64,000 nt of DNA, from NCBI RefSeq assembly GCF_963576675.1, contig NC_088915.1:33509501-33573500 (forward strand), given 5' to 3'. Position numbers and translations under genes: made by a program. Source of the DNA: Euphorbia lathyris. Its lineage: Eukaryota; Streptophyta; Magnoliopsida; Malpighiales; Euphorbiaceae. This document shows positions 33,788-46,400 of the stretch, one piece after another; within the stretch, counting starts at the first letter, position 1; the number at the start of each line of letters is the position of its first letter. The notes beneath the pieces were generated by a model. The model saw nothing but the letters and a program-made list of their open reading frames with translations. It ran no database searches and had not been told where the DNA came from.

Positions 33788-34784
33788 CTTACGGGCCCCT
33801 ATTTTAATTAAATCTCTTGATTCTGTAACACTGGGCCAAATAAAGCTCGGATTATGAGATATTTTAGCCTCTAGGAAGGTTGTGTGAGGATACTAGCGTG
33901 CTTTATAGACCCTAGCAATAAGAGACTCGAGATTAGTAAGTAGTCGCCATCCTTGTTTCACAAGTAAGGCAATATTGAACTGATGCAGGTCTTGGAAGCC
34001 CAAACCCCCAAGCTTTTTAGGAGCACACAGCTTATCCCACACTTTCGGTGGATACCTCTTCTACCCGCCCCACCCGAACCCCACCAGAAGGAATTCATTA
34101 TTTTTTCCAAGTCCGCACATAGCCATTGGGGAAGCCGAAATAAACTCATAGCATAAGACGGTAGGGCTTGAATTACTAATTTAATCAGCACCTCTTTTCC
34201 TACCCTTGACAGGCACTTAGACTTCCAGCTGTGAAGCCTGGATCGGACACGATCCTCTATGTAACCAAACATATGTATCTTGTTTCTGCCTATTAAAGAG
34301 GGAAGTCTCAAATACTTACCCGACACAGACACACGAGATATATTAACCAAGGAGCTCAATTCCTCACTACAAAGCTTACTACAATTTCTACTAAAAGAGA
34401 TCGAGGACTTGGAGAAATTAACCTGTTGACCCAATGCCCTTTCATATTAAATCAAGCACTACTTCACGACAGTCGCCTCCTAAGTAGAGGCCTGGAAGAA
34501 CAAATAACTATCATCCGTAAAAAAAAGGTGAGAGATTAGTGGAGCCGAGCGTGCTATTTACACCCATGGATCATACCCTAGTTTTCCAAAGTCGTTAGGG
34601 AGGCAAAAAGACCTTCTGCACAGATTAGGAAAAGATAGGGCAAAATTGGATCCCCTTATCTCAGGCCCTTACTCGGGACAATAGGTCCAACTATATGCCC
34701 CCGTTGACCACTGTATATTCTACCTTTGTCAGACATTCCATAACAGGACTGATCCACTTCTCATTGAAACCCATCTTCCTCATC

Positions 34785-34789
34785 ATAAC
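34785..34789. repeat. Target-site duplication of solo LTR, left copy
   Basis: ATAAC, repeated at 36249-36253. Confidence 0.85.
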
Positions 34790-36248
34790 TGTTGAGCGAT
34801 TTCCGCAAGTGCACGGTATACGCTTGTAGTAATAAAAGATATCGAACCCACATGGAACACTTTTTAACGAAAAATTATTTTAATTCAGTTTGATTTACTT
34901 TCAAGGTTTATAATATGTAAAATCGTTTAATTGGATTTGGTTTTGAAATTGATAGAATAAGAATTAGATTAAAGTATGAAGAATGTTAGAAATCACTTCT
35001 GATTTAAGGATGAATTTACAAGACAGAAACTTTTAGTGCTTTAGAAAAGTGAATAAATGTATTCGTTTACATCAAGCAAAGAAAACAACTTTAAACTTTG
35101 TATAAATTGTATAAATGTAATAACGTAAACTCCTTCAATTAAAAGGCTTTGAACGCAACAATCCCCTAACTGGTTAGATTGCTTCCTTAACCGAATTGAT
35201 ACTTTATCCAAGATACCAATTTGCATAAGTGTTCAACAAAGTTTCCTTATAAAGATTTTGAATTCAACTACGTTTTAATGAAAACACCAGAACTCACTTT
35301 GGATCATTTACCATAAGTGCTACATAAAAATCTATCGAATAGAATAAACTTTATTAGATGAAGTATGAATTTGATACAAGTTTACAGAGAACAAGAAGCA
35401 TGGAAACTTTCGACGACTTTCAAGCGAACGGTTTGTCAATCCTTTCCTTGAACCTCGTTAGAGTTTGTCAGGCTCCGGGGCGAATCCTCTACTAAATCTT
35501 CTCGCTGAATCTTCGGAATAAAGATTGGTCTATCTACTACCAAAATGTAAACTAATATGAAAAAATCTAAATGCTACTGTGTTTGTAATTATTTGATAAA
35601 CAATGTGTGTACATCATATTGCTTTTTACAAAATCGAACTTCTAACTCTGAATCGCTTGACTCAGAATTTCTGCATTAATTCTGTACTAAGTCTTCTCTT
35701 CAATATCCCTTAACTCTGAAATCAACCATCTATTTATAGATGTTGAGGAGTTGTGTCTAAGGAATGTGTCTGCTTGTGAAGAGGCGTTCTTATCCAATCG
35801 AACGGGCGTGTTCCGTCGAAAACGAACATGTGCGTTGTATGTTTCCTGGAAATCTGAACTTACCGAGAATGTATATTCTCGGCCGAGAATGGGGGAACAT
35901 ATATTAAGCCTTCGAAATGGTAAGGGAAAGAACTGGGCGACGCGTGTCGCGACCGAAAATGGAGGATTCTCGGTCGTGACACGGAGGATATTTCTCCGTT
36001 TCTAACTTCGTCCTCATCCTCGTTTCGGCGCGTTTGATTTTCGTCGTCTTTGACTCCTTTTGTAGGGTTTTTCTTCCGTTTTTAACCTCTTTTCGTTCCT
36101 ATTTGGATTTTACCAAATATTTAGGTACCTTGCATGAAAGAAACATATTCGGAAGTAAAAAGTACGCTAAACAGATATAAGCAGTACGAATTTGTAGCAA
36201 AACTGATGTAAATACTAATGATATTTTAGGTATATTTTGGGCTTAACA
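34790..36248. mobile_element. Solo LTR (1,459 bp) inserted in the LINE
   Basis: It begins TGTTGAGC and ends GCTTAACA, an imperfect inverted terminal pair starting TG and ending CA, and is flanked by the 5-bp duplication ATAAC. On removing the LTR and one duplication, the LINE RT frame continues from DRVEWEFL to MMRKMGF, apart from a resident stop. There is no internal coding region or second LTR, so it arose by LTR-LTR recombination. GC-rich blocks with TCTCGGCCGAGA (about 35877) and CACGGAGGA lie in its middle. The left edge resembles that of the putative LTR at 10894. Confidence 0.9.
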
Positions 36249-36253
36249 ATAAC

Positions 36254-36995
36254 TCATAGGAACTCCCATTCCACTCTATCATAGGCTTTAGCCATATCTA
36301 ATTTGAGAGAATCAAAGCCATATGACCCCTGTGTTTTCCTGTTAAGGAAATGATTAATCTCAAAGGCCAATATGACATTGTCAATTATGAGTCTGCCAAG
36401 AATAAAAGCACTTCGCATAGGAGAAATAAGCAACGGGAGGACCTTCTTTAGCCTGTTTGCAACTGTTTTAGATAAAACTTTATAAATGACATTACACAAT
36501 GCAAATTGGCCTTAAGTCTGCCATAAATCATGGATTAGCCTTCTTGGGTATCAAAACTAAATTGGTACAGTGAATATCAGCAGGAAAAACGCCCTCATTG
36601 AGCTAATTAATGCACGAAGTCACCACATCTGGACTCACAAGGTCCCAATAATACTGATAGAAGCACGGGTTAAAGTCGTCAGGCCCCAGACTCTTATTAG
36701 GGTGACTAGAGAAAACAACCTTTCTAATTTCATCCGCAGACTAGGGTCTGAGCTATTCTACATTAATATCTGCCGAAATAGCACAACGAATGTTATTCAA
36801 TATGAAGTTAGGATCACAGCCTGTGGAGGCAAAAGCCGTATTAAAGTAGTCAGATATAAGAGAATCTATACCAGACTGCCAGTCAACCCACTCACCTGAC
36901 TCATCTTTCAAGCGATGGATGGAGGTCTTCCTGTTTCTGTCAGATTCTGCTGAATGGAAGAATTTCGTGTTCAAATCCCCCGCCTCCAGCCACAA
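36254..36995 (-). pseudogene. LINE RT N-terminal part
   Basis: Open pieces 36753-36995 (LNTKFFHSAESDRNRKTSIH) and 36254-36499 (CNVIYKVLSKTVANRLKKV, then KLDMAKAYDRVEWEFL) are the start of RT and the first catalytic region. They are split by stops and then interrupted by the solo LTR. The GLRQGDP region and the second catalytic block lie beyond it, at about 34700-34500, and are degraded. Confidence 0.85.
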
Positions 36996-37475
36996 CTTCT
37001 TACTTATTTTGCACCAATAAACTTCATGTTGGAGTAAAATTGCCTCAAGTCGGCCTCACGCATCAGAGAACAATGCGATAAAACGCGGATCAGATTTACC
37101 CCTAAGCTGCTGCACTTCCTATCAGCACTCTGAAATCTTCCCCCAAAAATTACTTTGGACCCACAGTCCCCACTCTACCAGCTTCTCACTATAATGAACC
37201 TGATGTTCAAGTAGTCCAGCCTCCATACCCAATCTCCATGCTTGTTGTATGTTCCCCATGCAGTCCGCCTCCCTTATCTATGCATTCTCGAATATGAAAT
37301 CTCGTTGTTGTGATGGTCTCCTTACAACCGGAGAAAGGAATAATGTCGAGTGATCGCTACAAGCAACATCCTCATTCACTACAATAGCCAAGGGGAATAG
37401 ATTCATCCATGTCGAGTTAGCAAGACTGCTGTCTAATTTTTCCTCAAAATGCATAGTACTTCCTTTACTTCTTTC

Positions 37476-38015
37476 TTAAGTAAATGGGTACCCAACCATA
37501 CGAATTTCTGTCAGATCACATGACGTTATTGCTTTAAGAAAACCATTAATAAGAGGTAAGGGGTTGCGATTACCACCCCGCTTCTCAGACTGAGATAGGA
37601 GATCATTAAAGTCCCCAATAACAATCCAAGAAAGAGATGACCTATGACAGAGTGATTTAAGGAGCTTCCATAAGTCAGCTCTGCGAGAACATTTTGAGAA
37701 ACCATAAAAATCGGTTAATCGATACTCGGGCAAAGCCAAAAGAGAAATACACACATCAATAAAATTCAAAGAAAAGCTGAGTAAATTAACAGACCCAGGA
37801 GTATTCCACCAAAAGGCCAGGCCACCCTCAGTATTAATTGCATCCACACAAAAGAGGTTGTCATAGGAAATTTTCTTTTTTATTACTTCAATCTTTAAAC
37901 GATTACATTTTATTTCCATAAAAAAATAAGGCTTCAATCTATTAACTAACTAACGCAACTAATGAATTGTACGGGCGTTTCCCAAACCCCTACAGTTCCA
38001 AGACAAAATGTTCAT
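37476..38015 (-). pseudogene. LINE endonuclease (APE-type) fragment
   Basis: The reading from the ATG at about 38015 opens with MNILSWNCRGLGN, the usual ORF2 start, then is broken. The longest open part (37937-37476) contains AFWWNTPGSVNLLSFS, DFYGFSKCSRRADLW and the catalytic-region motif WIVIGDFNDLL. It nicks target DNA in intact elements. Here it is broken by stops. Confidence 0.85.
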
Positions 38016-38029
38016 GATTCTTAGTGGGT

Positions 38030-39109
38030 TTAAGCGATAGAACTCGCTAAATTGACAGTTGGCAGCACATGCTTAATATCCTCCGTACTAGCCCGATCCC
38101 ATTCCATTGACCCTAGATCCCTCACTGCATTCCTATCCGGTATAACATCCACGCATTTCCATTTCAGATCGGACACCTCTATCCCTTCCACAACTTCCAC
38201 TTTTGATGATACCTCCTGCACTAGTGGTTGATCAGTGTCCGGTATTATCTAGGTTGAGCTGATAATTTTCAATAGCTGGAAACCAAGATCAGGCGGTTGT
38301 CCTAAAGGGCTAGAACCACCCTGGTGCTTTGCCCTAAACGGAGCGTTAGTCAACAAGTATTTGGATTACAGCTGGTTCATCGCCCTATATGATGGGGCTC
38401 TTAGCCATGTACCGTACACTTTGTCCACCTTCCAAGGGTCCTCCGATTCCAGTAACACTGGGCAGAATTTATAGGCATTACCAATGCACCCGCAATAGAA
38501 GTAGAATGTCGGCATGCGCTCATATTTGAAATGGACCCAAAATATCTCTCCCCCCCAACTTGTTGAACTTCATCTTACGTTTCAAAGGTAGAAGTACATT
38601 GAGTAACACTTAGATTCGCAGGTAAGAGTGACCCAAACTAGAGAAATTATTGGCATTGCACTTGACAAAGGATCCCAAGAAGTTACCGATTCCAACTGAT
38701 TCCGACATGAACCCCGTTGGAACATCATATGTCTGAACCTAGAATTCAGTCTTGTTCAGAACTATCTCCCTCATATTCTAACCTTCCTCCAACCTCTTCA
38801 TGATAAGCAAATGTTGATCAAACATCCACGACCCTCTTTCACAACCCTTTCACACTCCAAGGGTGAAAAAATTCAAACCTGAATAGGTCTACCTAAGTCC
38901 TCGACACACAGACCCTTATCGGCATCCAGACCTCTTAGTGTGTTCTTCATAAACGGGGCCTTCACTGTTCTCTCTATAAGGAACTTACCTACAAGGCTCC
39001 ATGAAGGCTGCCTTGCGGGGGTCACAATCTCCTCCGGTTGTAAAACTAATCCAGTCGCATTTTTCGTTTCTAAGGTTATGTTTGCGCAGCTGTCAGCAAG
39101 AGAATCCAT
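38030..39109 (-). pseudogene. LINE ORF1 (DUF4283-like) remnant
   Basis: Starts MDSLADSCANITLE and has WSLVGKFLIERTVKAPFMK, the DUF4283 start seen in ORF1 of plant L1 elements. After residue 78 the frame is broken many times. Coding-like islands, such as one ending near 38030 (VEGIEVSDLKWK), show it once reached ORF2. Confidence 0.75.
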
Positions 39110-39271
39110 GGTATTAAGGTAATGACAATGGAGGAATAGGTGATATGGGAGACTGGCGGTAGAAGTAGGGTTTCGGGGTAAAGCTCGTCAAAAGCGAGAG
39201 GATTCTTAATCCTTAGGTATTTACCAGTTAAAGTGGTGTGTTTATTAACTGTTCATTGTTATTAGTAGATA

Positions 39272-39285
39272 TTTATTATGGAGTC
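39272..39285. repeat. Target-site duplication of LINE, right copy
   Basis: TTTATTATGGAGTC, identical to 32463-32476. Confidence 0.9.
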
Positions 39286-39830
39286 TTTTATACTATAATA
39301 GACTTTATTTGTATTATCTTTCTAGTCTTCCAAGAGTAAATTTATAGAACGTATTTGGTATAGGGGTTAAATGGGGTTGACAGGAATAAAAAACATAAAG
39401 CCCATTTTCACGCGTTTTACCCTTTGTTTGGATGAAAGTTTTTTAATAAGGTAAGTGCATGCGTTCTACTTGTTTGTTTTGAGTTGTAATAAAAAAGAAT
39501 AAGTGAAGGTATGTGATGGTAACATTTGACTAATTTTAGTCACACCCGAGTTTGGAGAAACTTTTTACTGTGAACCGGAAACAGGAATTAGTAATAGTCA
39601 TTCCATTAAAATGAACCAGAATCAGGAATCAATAATAAAATGATACCACGTCATCTCTATTGAAATTCATGGACTTATTAATCAATAACTAAAGATCAGT
39701 ATGGGATGTGTGGGGTTCTTGAGTATTTGTTATGATGTATATTATTTGCTTGAGTGTATATTATTTCTAAATTTATTGAAAGTGTATTTTATATATTTGC
39801 TTGGTTTTCTAGAGTTTTTATTACTAACTT
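39286..39830. other. Intergenic AT-rich DNA
   Basis: About 545 bp between two LINEs. I see no gene or ordered repeat. Confidence 0.5.
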
Positions 39831-41534
39831 TCTTGTTTTTTTTTTCCGAAAAGAATGCATTTAATAAGCCTTTACCGGACAATCAAAGTTAAGTACAGAT
39901 TATAAAAAAGACGGAACAACATCAAAAAACATGGGACAAGAATAAGAACGATAGGACTTCGCTAAAGAGTGAGCCACCTCATTCGCTTGTCGCCTTACAA
40001 AACAAATAGAATAATTGTTGTTAAGAAGAAGAGAGCGACAATAGGCCACCAGCGAACCATACTCCGATATATCATCAGTTTTGGAATTAATAGCATCGAC
40101 CACAGATTTCGCATCCGACTCAAAAACCACCTGACTATATCCCTCATCCATCGCCCATTTCAGCGCCGAAAAAAGTGCCAGAGCCTCACACTCTTGCATT
40201 GACGGTAATCCAACCACAGTTGCGGTTCTTGCTGCAACAAACCTTCCATCCTCGTCTCTTAAAACAGCACCTATCCCAACCTCCATGGTATCCCCAAAAC
40301 AGGCCGCATCCACATTACATTTTAGATCTGAAGACGGATTCCTCCACTGAACTTCATAAAGACCCACTGCAGCCCCCACAATACCACCCTTTGCAGCAGC
40401 TCTTGCCTTTCTCCAGTCCCTCAGAACCCCGGCAGCCACTGTAATAACTTGGAATGAACTTTCCACTACATTCTACCATAACTTCTTGTTTCTACTTCTC
40501 CATAGACTCCATAATATCATTAGGAATTTCTCCCCATTAAACTTAGATAAAACAGTCATAGCAGCAAAAATAAAATCCAAAAAACTATCAGCTGCATCCG
40601 CCAAAGGTTGCAAAAGCAACAATAAGCCCGGATCCCTCTAAGTACTAACAGTAAAGGGACATAAAATGGATAGGTGCCAAGCATCTTCAAGATCATTACC
40701 ACATACAACACACCTATCCATCGGGATCAATAATCCTTTCCTGCACAAATTAAAACGCAATGGCAAACAATTTCTAGCAAGACGCCATACAAAAAATCTA
40801 ATTTTGTAAGGAATATTTGCCATCCAAATTTTATCCCAATCACCAACAACAACAAGATGATCATTTGGAGCCGTCACCTCCATTGCCAATGTATAATCAC
40901 TCTTTACCATATACAGACCCGACTTACTTTCATTCCAAATTGGACTATCCGATGCAATTCCCATTCGAGGAGGCAGTTTCAGAATTTCCTTAACATCTCT
41001 CTCCAAAAATAGCTCTCTTAACAACTCAACATCCCAGTCAGTAGTTCCATGAATGATTGGCGTTTCCACCTTCAACTTTCCTTTACCACGGAGCTAAGGA
41101 TCATTCCAAACATTAATGGACTTTCCATCTCCAATCTTCCACCTAAAACCTTCATTTAGCAACAATTGAGAGCTCCAAAGACTCCTCCATACAAAACTCG
41201 GGGAATTACCCAAACGAGCTTGAAGAAAATCCCCCTTAGGGAAGTATTTTGCTTTGAAAATTCTACTTACAAGAGAATTTGGATTTGACAACATATGCCA
41301 ACCATGCTTCCCCAACATTGCCAAATTGAAAGCCGTGAAATCACGAAAACCGAGTCCTCCATTATTCTTTGGAATACATAACTTCTCCCAACTCAACCAG
41401 TTTAGACTACGTTCACCCTCCTTCTTCGAACCCCACCAAAAAGAGTTGAGCATCCTTTGTAACTCATCAGCAGTAGAAACAGGAAAAAGGAAAATATTCA
41501 TATAATAAACCAGAATTGTTTTTTTACTAAACTG
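39831..41534 (-). mobile_element. 5'-truncated LINE (zinc-binding region and RNase H)
   Basis: On the minus strand: 41555-41094 carries LQRMLNSFWWGSKKEGERS, GGLGFRDFTAFNLAMLGKHG and FRWKIGDGKSINVWNDP. 41075-40638 carries the zinc-binding segment (RFFVWRLARNCLPLRFNLC, CVVCGNDLEDAWH). 40466-39900 is an RNase H domain. A T-run at 39836-39845 marks the 3' end. AACTTTCTTG before it and AACTTTCCTG at 41535-41544 may be the target duplication, though with one mismatch. The three open pieces are long, so decay is modest. Confidence 0.85.
39900..40466 (-). pseudogene. LINE RNase H domain
   Basis: 188-residue open segment with SSDLKCNVDAACFGDTMEVG, VLRDEDGRFVAART, MQECEALALFSALKWAMDEG, VVFESDAKSVVDAIN and the final VRRQANEVAHSLAKS. 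The conserved acidic residues D (CNVDAA), E (ECEAL) and D (ESDAK) are all present. It is part of the truncated LINE, not a host gene. Confidence 0.85.
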
Positions 41535-41573
41535 AACTTTCCTGTTATTAATCAATGTAATTCAGGGCATGTT

Positions 41574-41772
41574 TGGTTTACCTGCTATTTGGGGTTATTA
41601 TTTGATGTTGAAAAAAAAGTACCTTTTCAAAAAACAGCGATCCTTTGCTTTTGTAAAAAGCTATTTTTCAGGTACAAAAGCCAAATAGAAAGTCTCTAAC
41701 CAAACACCTAAAACTCTTCATTCTAAAATGAAAAGACAACATGAGGAGAAAATGGACTAACCAAACACCCCA
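41574..41772. repeat. Probable small MITE
   Basis: GGGCATGTTTGGTTTA at the left and TAACCAAACACCCC at the right are inverted repeats bounding about 200 bp of AT-rich DNA. The termini resemble hAT-like MITEs, but I found no clean 8-bp duplication. Confidence 0.5.
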
Positions 41773-42793
41773 TAAGATTACTAATATGGTAATTAAAATT
41801 ACTAATAAAGGGAACGAGATTAAGGATATAATTTATATATAATTTTATCTTACTTTACCCTCAAACCAAATATAACTAATATGATTTAATCATCACTTAC
41901 CTTATATTGTATCCAAACACAACAAGGTATTCTATAGATTGTTACACACTTCATTTACTTCACCTATCTTACCATACTTCAATGATACTAAATCTAAACA
42001 AATTGTTTAGAGATATAATATTGGAGATAAGGGGTAAAAGAGTCTTATCCCTCAAATATTGTACCAAAGGGTATGGTATAAGGGTTGAGATAATTTTAAT
42101 ATGATGAAAAAATTCATTTTATCCCTGATTAAAGTTGTTCTGTAATTTAAATGGGGCTAATATAGTAAATTTTATTATTTTTATCTCTATCTTTATCCAA
42201 CATACCAAACATTAATAATAATTCTCGACTATTTTATTTTTATTTTTACTCATATCTCAATCTTTTCTTTATCTCGACCTTTATCTCTATCCATACCCCC
42301 GCTCAAATACCAAATGCCCCGATAAAGCAATATTACAACGTGTGGGTAAATCCACTATAACAATGTTAAACTTTACAGCCACTGCACATATTTTCTCTCC
42401 ATTACAACATAGTTTGCATCGTAATGGAGGAATCTTCTCACAACGATGCGATTTATGTCATAATAAGGAGTGTCACATGAATTTCTATTTCTGTCTAGAT
42501 GCCTACCGTAATTAAATATGGCTTATATGTTTCGTCGGCCTCAAATTAGACTCTCCCTCTCGCATTTTAAATAAAGAGAGCGAATAAAGTGCACACTGCA
42601 TTTTATAATATGCACCTTAAGGTCAAGATTAGCTTTGAAATATATGTCATTATTTAATTATTTTCCTCTTTTCTTTTTTATGTCATATGATTCAAACTAG
42701 GCTAAAAGGGAGAATGATATACCTGGTATTGTAAGGGGGAAATATGTTGTTTTAAAGATCCACAATCTAGAGAATGGGATCTGGATATGTGTT
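41773..42793. other. Intergenic AT-rich DNA
   Basis: No coding sequence or RNA gene recognised. It includes the left flank of the copia insertion. Flank on both sides of the insertion (42700-42798 and 47938-48300) may be one older, unidentified element. Confidence 0.45.
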
Positions 42794-42798
42794 CTTTA
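42794..42798. repeat. Copia target-site duplication, left copy
   Basis: CTTTA, repeated at 47933-47937. Confidence 0.85.
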
Positions 42799-43373
42799 TG
42801 TTGGAAATTGGTGCATGTATGTTTTTATGTGCATAATAAATGAAGCATTTAATATCAAGAAGATGGAGGATTATGCTTTGAACCTAGTCAAGAAGTTAAA
42901 AGGTTACCTTGATCTCTACAACATATTAATTGAAGATGGAGATTACGAAGCATCATATTCTATTTATAGAGTTCTTTGTTTCCTATAAATAGAGGCTCCA
43001 TATTTCTGGAGAATTAAGAGAGAAGAGTTGTAAAAGGCTGAGAGTGTTTGCTTAGAAGTATTGCAGGAATTCTCACTCTGCACATCTGTATAAATTGTGT
43101 GTGATCAAAACTGAGTAGGGTGTGTACTTGAGTTTTGGGTAGTGAGTGAGTGATTGAGTGTTGTAATACTTGTACTCCATTCTCCTATAGTGCAAAGAGC
43201 TTCTTGCAGTAGCTCCAAGGACTAGCCACTGTTTTGTGGTGAACCTTGTAAAAATTCTTATGTTCTTTCTTGTTTGTTCATTTCTATATTCCGTGTTTTA
43301 TTTCCGCATTTTGCCGTTGTGTCCTGGAAGAGGAATTTGGTATTGTGATCGTTTATTTTATAAATTCCTAACA
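42799..43373 (+). repeat. Copia 5' LTR
   Basis: 575 bp, TGTTGGAAATT...CCTAACA. A TATA box (CCTATAAATAGAGG) lies at 42982-42995, followed about 30-40 bp later by the likely transcription start. Matches the 3' LTR along its length. Confidence 0.95.
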
Positions 43374-43402
43374 ACTAGTATCATAGCTATCTGGTTTGGA
43401 CA

Positions 43403-46400
43403 ATGACAGGGTTAGACGGAATAAGTTCTAGAATAAGCAAGTTTGATGGAACTGACTTTTCATTCTGGAGATTACAGATTGTAGACTATCTATATAGCAA
43501 AAAACTCCACTTGCCGCTTTCAGAAGTGAAACCAGCAGACATGAGCCAAGGGGATTGGGAACTTCTCGATCAACAAGTGTTGGGCGTAATCAGATTGACG
43601 CTAACACGGAATGTCATTCATAACGTAGCAGAAACCAAGTCAACAGCCGGAATGATGAGACTTTTATCAAATATGTACGAGAAGCCTTCCGCAAATAACA
43701 AGGTACATCTGATGAAAAAGTTATTCAATTTAAGAATGGGTGATAGTTCTTTAGTTGCAGAACATATAAACGAGTTCAATACCATTGTTACTCAACTAAC
43801 GTCTATTGATATTACCTTTGATGATGAGGTACATGCTTTAATTCTTTTGGCTTCATTACCTAATAGTTGGGAGCCTATGAAGGCTGCGGTTAGCAATTCT
43901 GTTGGCAAAGGAAAATTGTCATTTAGTGATGTCAGGGATCGAATTCTTGCTGAAGAAGTGCGAAGGATTGATTCTGGTGAAGGTACATCAACAAGTTCTG
44001 CCTTAAATGTTGAAAATAGAGGTAGAAGCAATGAAAGGAATTCTAATCGAGGACGAGGTAGATCAAAGTCGAGGAATGGTAGATCCAAATCAAGAAATGG
44101 ATGGAAATTGAAGTGTTGGAATTGTGGAAAGCCCGGACATGTGAAGGCTAAATGCAGACTTCCAAAGAAGGAAGACAATAAGAAAGCTGCATATGTTGTA
44201 GCTAATGAGGTACAAGATGCCTTACTTTTATCTGTTGATTGTTCTATTGAATCTTGGGTATTAGATTCAGGTGCTTCTTTTCATACGACATCAAACCGTG
44301 AAATCATGGAGAACTATTAAATTGGAAACTACGTGAAGGTGTATCTCACAGATGGTGAGCCATTGGAGATAGCCGGAATAGGTGATGTTCGTTTGAAGTT
44401 AGAAAATGGAACGGTGTGGAAAATCAACCAAGTAAGACATGTGCCTAGATTCAAAGAACCTTATTTCAGTTGGACAACTTGATGAAGCAGGTCACAGTGT
44501 TCACTTTACTAATGGATCTTGGAAAGTCAGCAAAGGAGCAATCGTTGTTGCTCGAGGCAATAAATCTGGTACTTTGTATATGACCACTAATTGCAAATAT
44601 GCTCTGGAAGCTATTGATGCAGGTGTAAACTCAAGTCTATGGCACTGTAGACTTGGTCACATGAGTGAGAAAGGGATGAAGTTGATGCTATCAAAAGGTA
44701 AACTCCCTGACTTGAAAGGTGTAGAACATTGCATATGTGAAAGCTGCATCTTTGGCAAACATAAAAAGGTGAGTTTCTTGAATGGTGGAAGAAAGCCTAG
44801 AGAAACAAAGTTGGAGTTGGTTCACACGGACGTTTAGGGGCCATCTCCCGTGCCATCCCTTGGAGGTTCAAAATACTATATTACATTCATAGATGACTCA
44901 AGCAGAAAGGTATGGGTTTACTTCCTCAAAAATAAATCTGATGTGTTTGATACCTTCAGGAAATGGAAAGCTTTAGTAGAAAATGAGACGAATTTGAAGG
45001 TGAAGTGCTTGAGATCTGATAATGGTGGAGAATATGAAAATAGTGAATTCAAGAAGTATTGTGCATAGATGGGCATCAAGATGAAGAAAACTACCCTAGG
45101 CACACCTCAACAAAATGGGATAGCTGAGCGGATGAATAGAACATTGAATGAACGTGCCAAAAGTATGAGGTTACATGCAGGTTTGCCAAAATACTTTTGG
45201 GCAGATGCAGTTAACACTGCAGCTTACTTGATAAACAGAGGTCCCTCAAGCCCGCTTGATTCAAGATACCGGAAGAAGTATGGAGTGGGAAAGAGGTAAA
45301 CCTTTCTTTTCTGAAAGTGTTTGGTTGTTTATCTTACGTTCATATGGATTCTGCAGATAGGTCTAAGCTTGATGCTAAATCAAATAAGTGTTATTTTATT
45401 GGCTATAGTTAAATTGAGTTTGGCTATCGCTTTTGGGATAATGAAAATTGAAAGATCATAAGGAGCAAGGATGTGATCTTCAATGAGCAAGTCTTGTACA
45501 AGGACAGCTTGGCAGAAGTTGTACAAACTGATTCTGAAGTTAAAAAGTCAGAAATAATTCTCCCTGAAATTCAAGTTAATATGCCAAGGCATGAAAATGA
45601 AGAGGTGATCATAGAAGAGGAGCCACGTACTCCTGAGGTTACCTTAAGAAGATCTTCTAGAACCATCAGACCACCTCAGAGGTATTCTCCTGCACTTAAT
45701 TATATTTTATTGACTGATAAAGGTGAGACAGAAACATTTGATGAGGCAGTACAGGTGGATGATTCTAGCAAGTGATGTTAGCCATGAAAGAAGAAATGAA
45801 TTCTCTATTGTCTAGTAATACGTGGGAGTTGACAGAACTACCACCAGGAAAGAAAGCCTTACAAAACAGATGGCTATTTCGGTTAAAAGAAGAACATGAC
45901 GGCTCTACAAGGTACAAGGCAAGGCTTGTTGTGAAAGGATATCATCAAAAGGAAGGTATTGACTTCAAAGAAATCTTTGCTCCAGTGGTGAAGCTGAACA
46001 CAATCAGACTTGTGCTTTCTCTTCTAGCAAAAGAAGATCTATACCTGGAACAGATGGATGTGAAGACGACATTTCTTCATGGTGAACTGGAAGAAGAGAC
46101 ATGAAGCAACCATAAGGTTTCGAAGTGCATGGTCGTGAGACGATGGTATGCAAACTGCAGAAAAGCCTTTATGGGCTTAAACAAGCTCCGAGACAGTGGT
46201 ATAAAAAGTTTGACGGTTTTATGATTGATAATATTTTCCTGAGATGTCAAGCTGATCATTGTTGTTATATTAAAAATTCTGGAAGTCATTACACAATTTT
46301 GTTATTGTATGTAGATGACATGTTAATTGCAGGGGCAGATAAGGGGGAAATTGACAAGTTAAAAATGAAGATGTCAGAAACATTTGCCATGAAGGATTTG

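Larger units (their letters stand above)
32477..39271 (-). mobile_element. Nearly full-length L1-type LINE, split by a solo LTR
   Basis: Exact 14-bp target-site duplications (32463-32476 and 39272-39285) and a plus-strand T-run at the 3' end bound the element. On the minus strand the order is: about 160 bp of leader, ORF1 start (39109, DUF4283-like), ORF2 start (about 38015), endonuclease, RT, zinc-binding region (33787-33263) and RNase H (about 33200-32500). Without the inserted LTR it is about 5.3 kb, near the full size of plant L1 elements. ORF1 and ORF2 both carry many stops and frameshifts. It is the only LINE here that keeps its 5' end. Confidence 0.9.

Noticed and set aside
39900..40466. 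188-residue RNase H protein as an independent host gene
   Set aside because: It is directly followed on the same strand by LINE zinc-binding and RT-tail segments and has the LINE 3' poly(A) signature.
41535..41544. AACTTTCCTG as a firm target duplication for the LINE at 39831-41534
   Set aside because: Only 10 bases with one mismatch to AACTTTCTTG near 39826; kept as a possibility but not listed as a feature.
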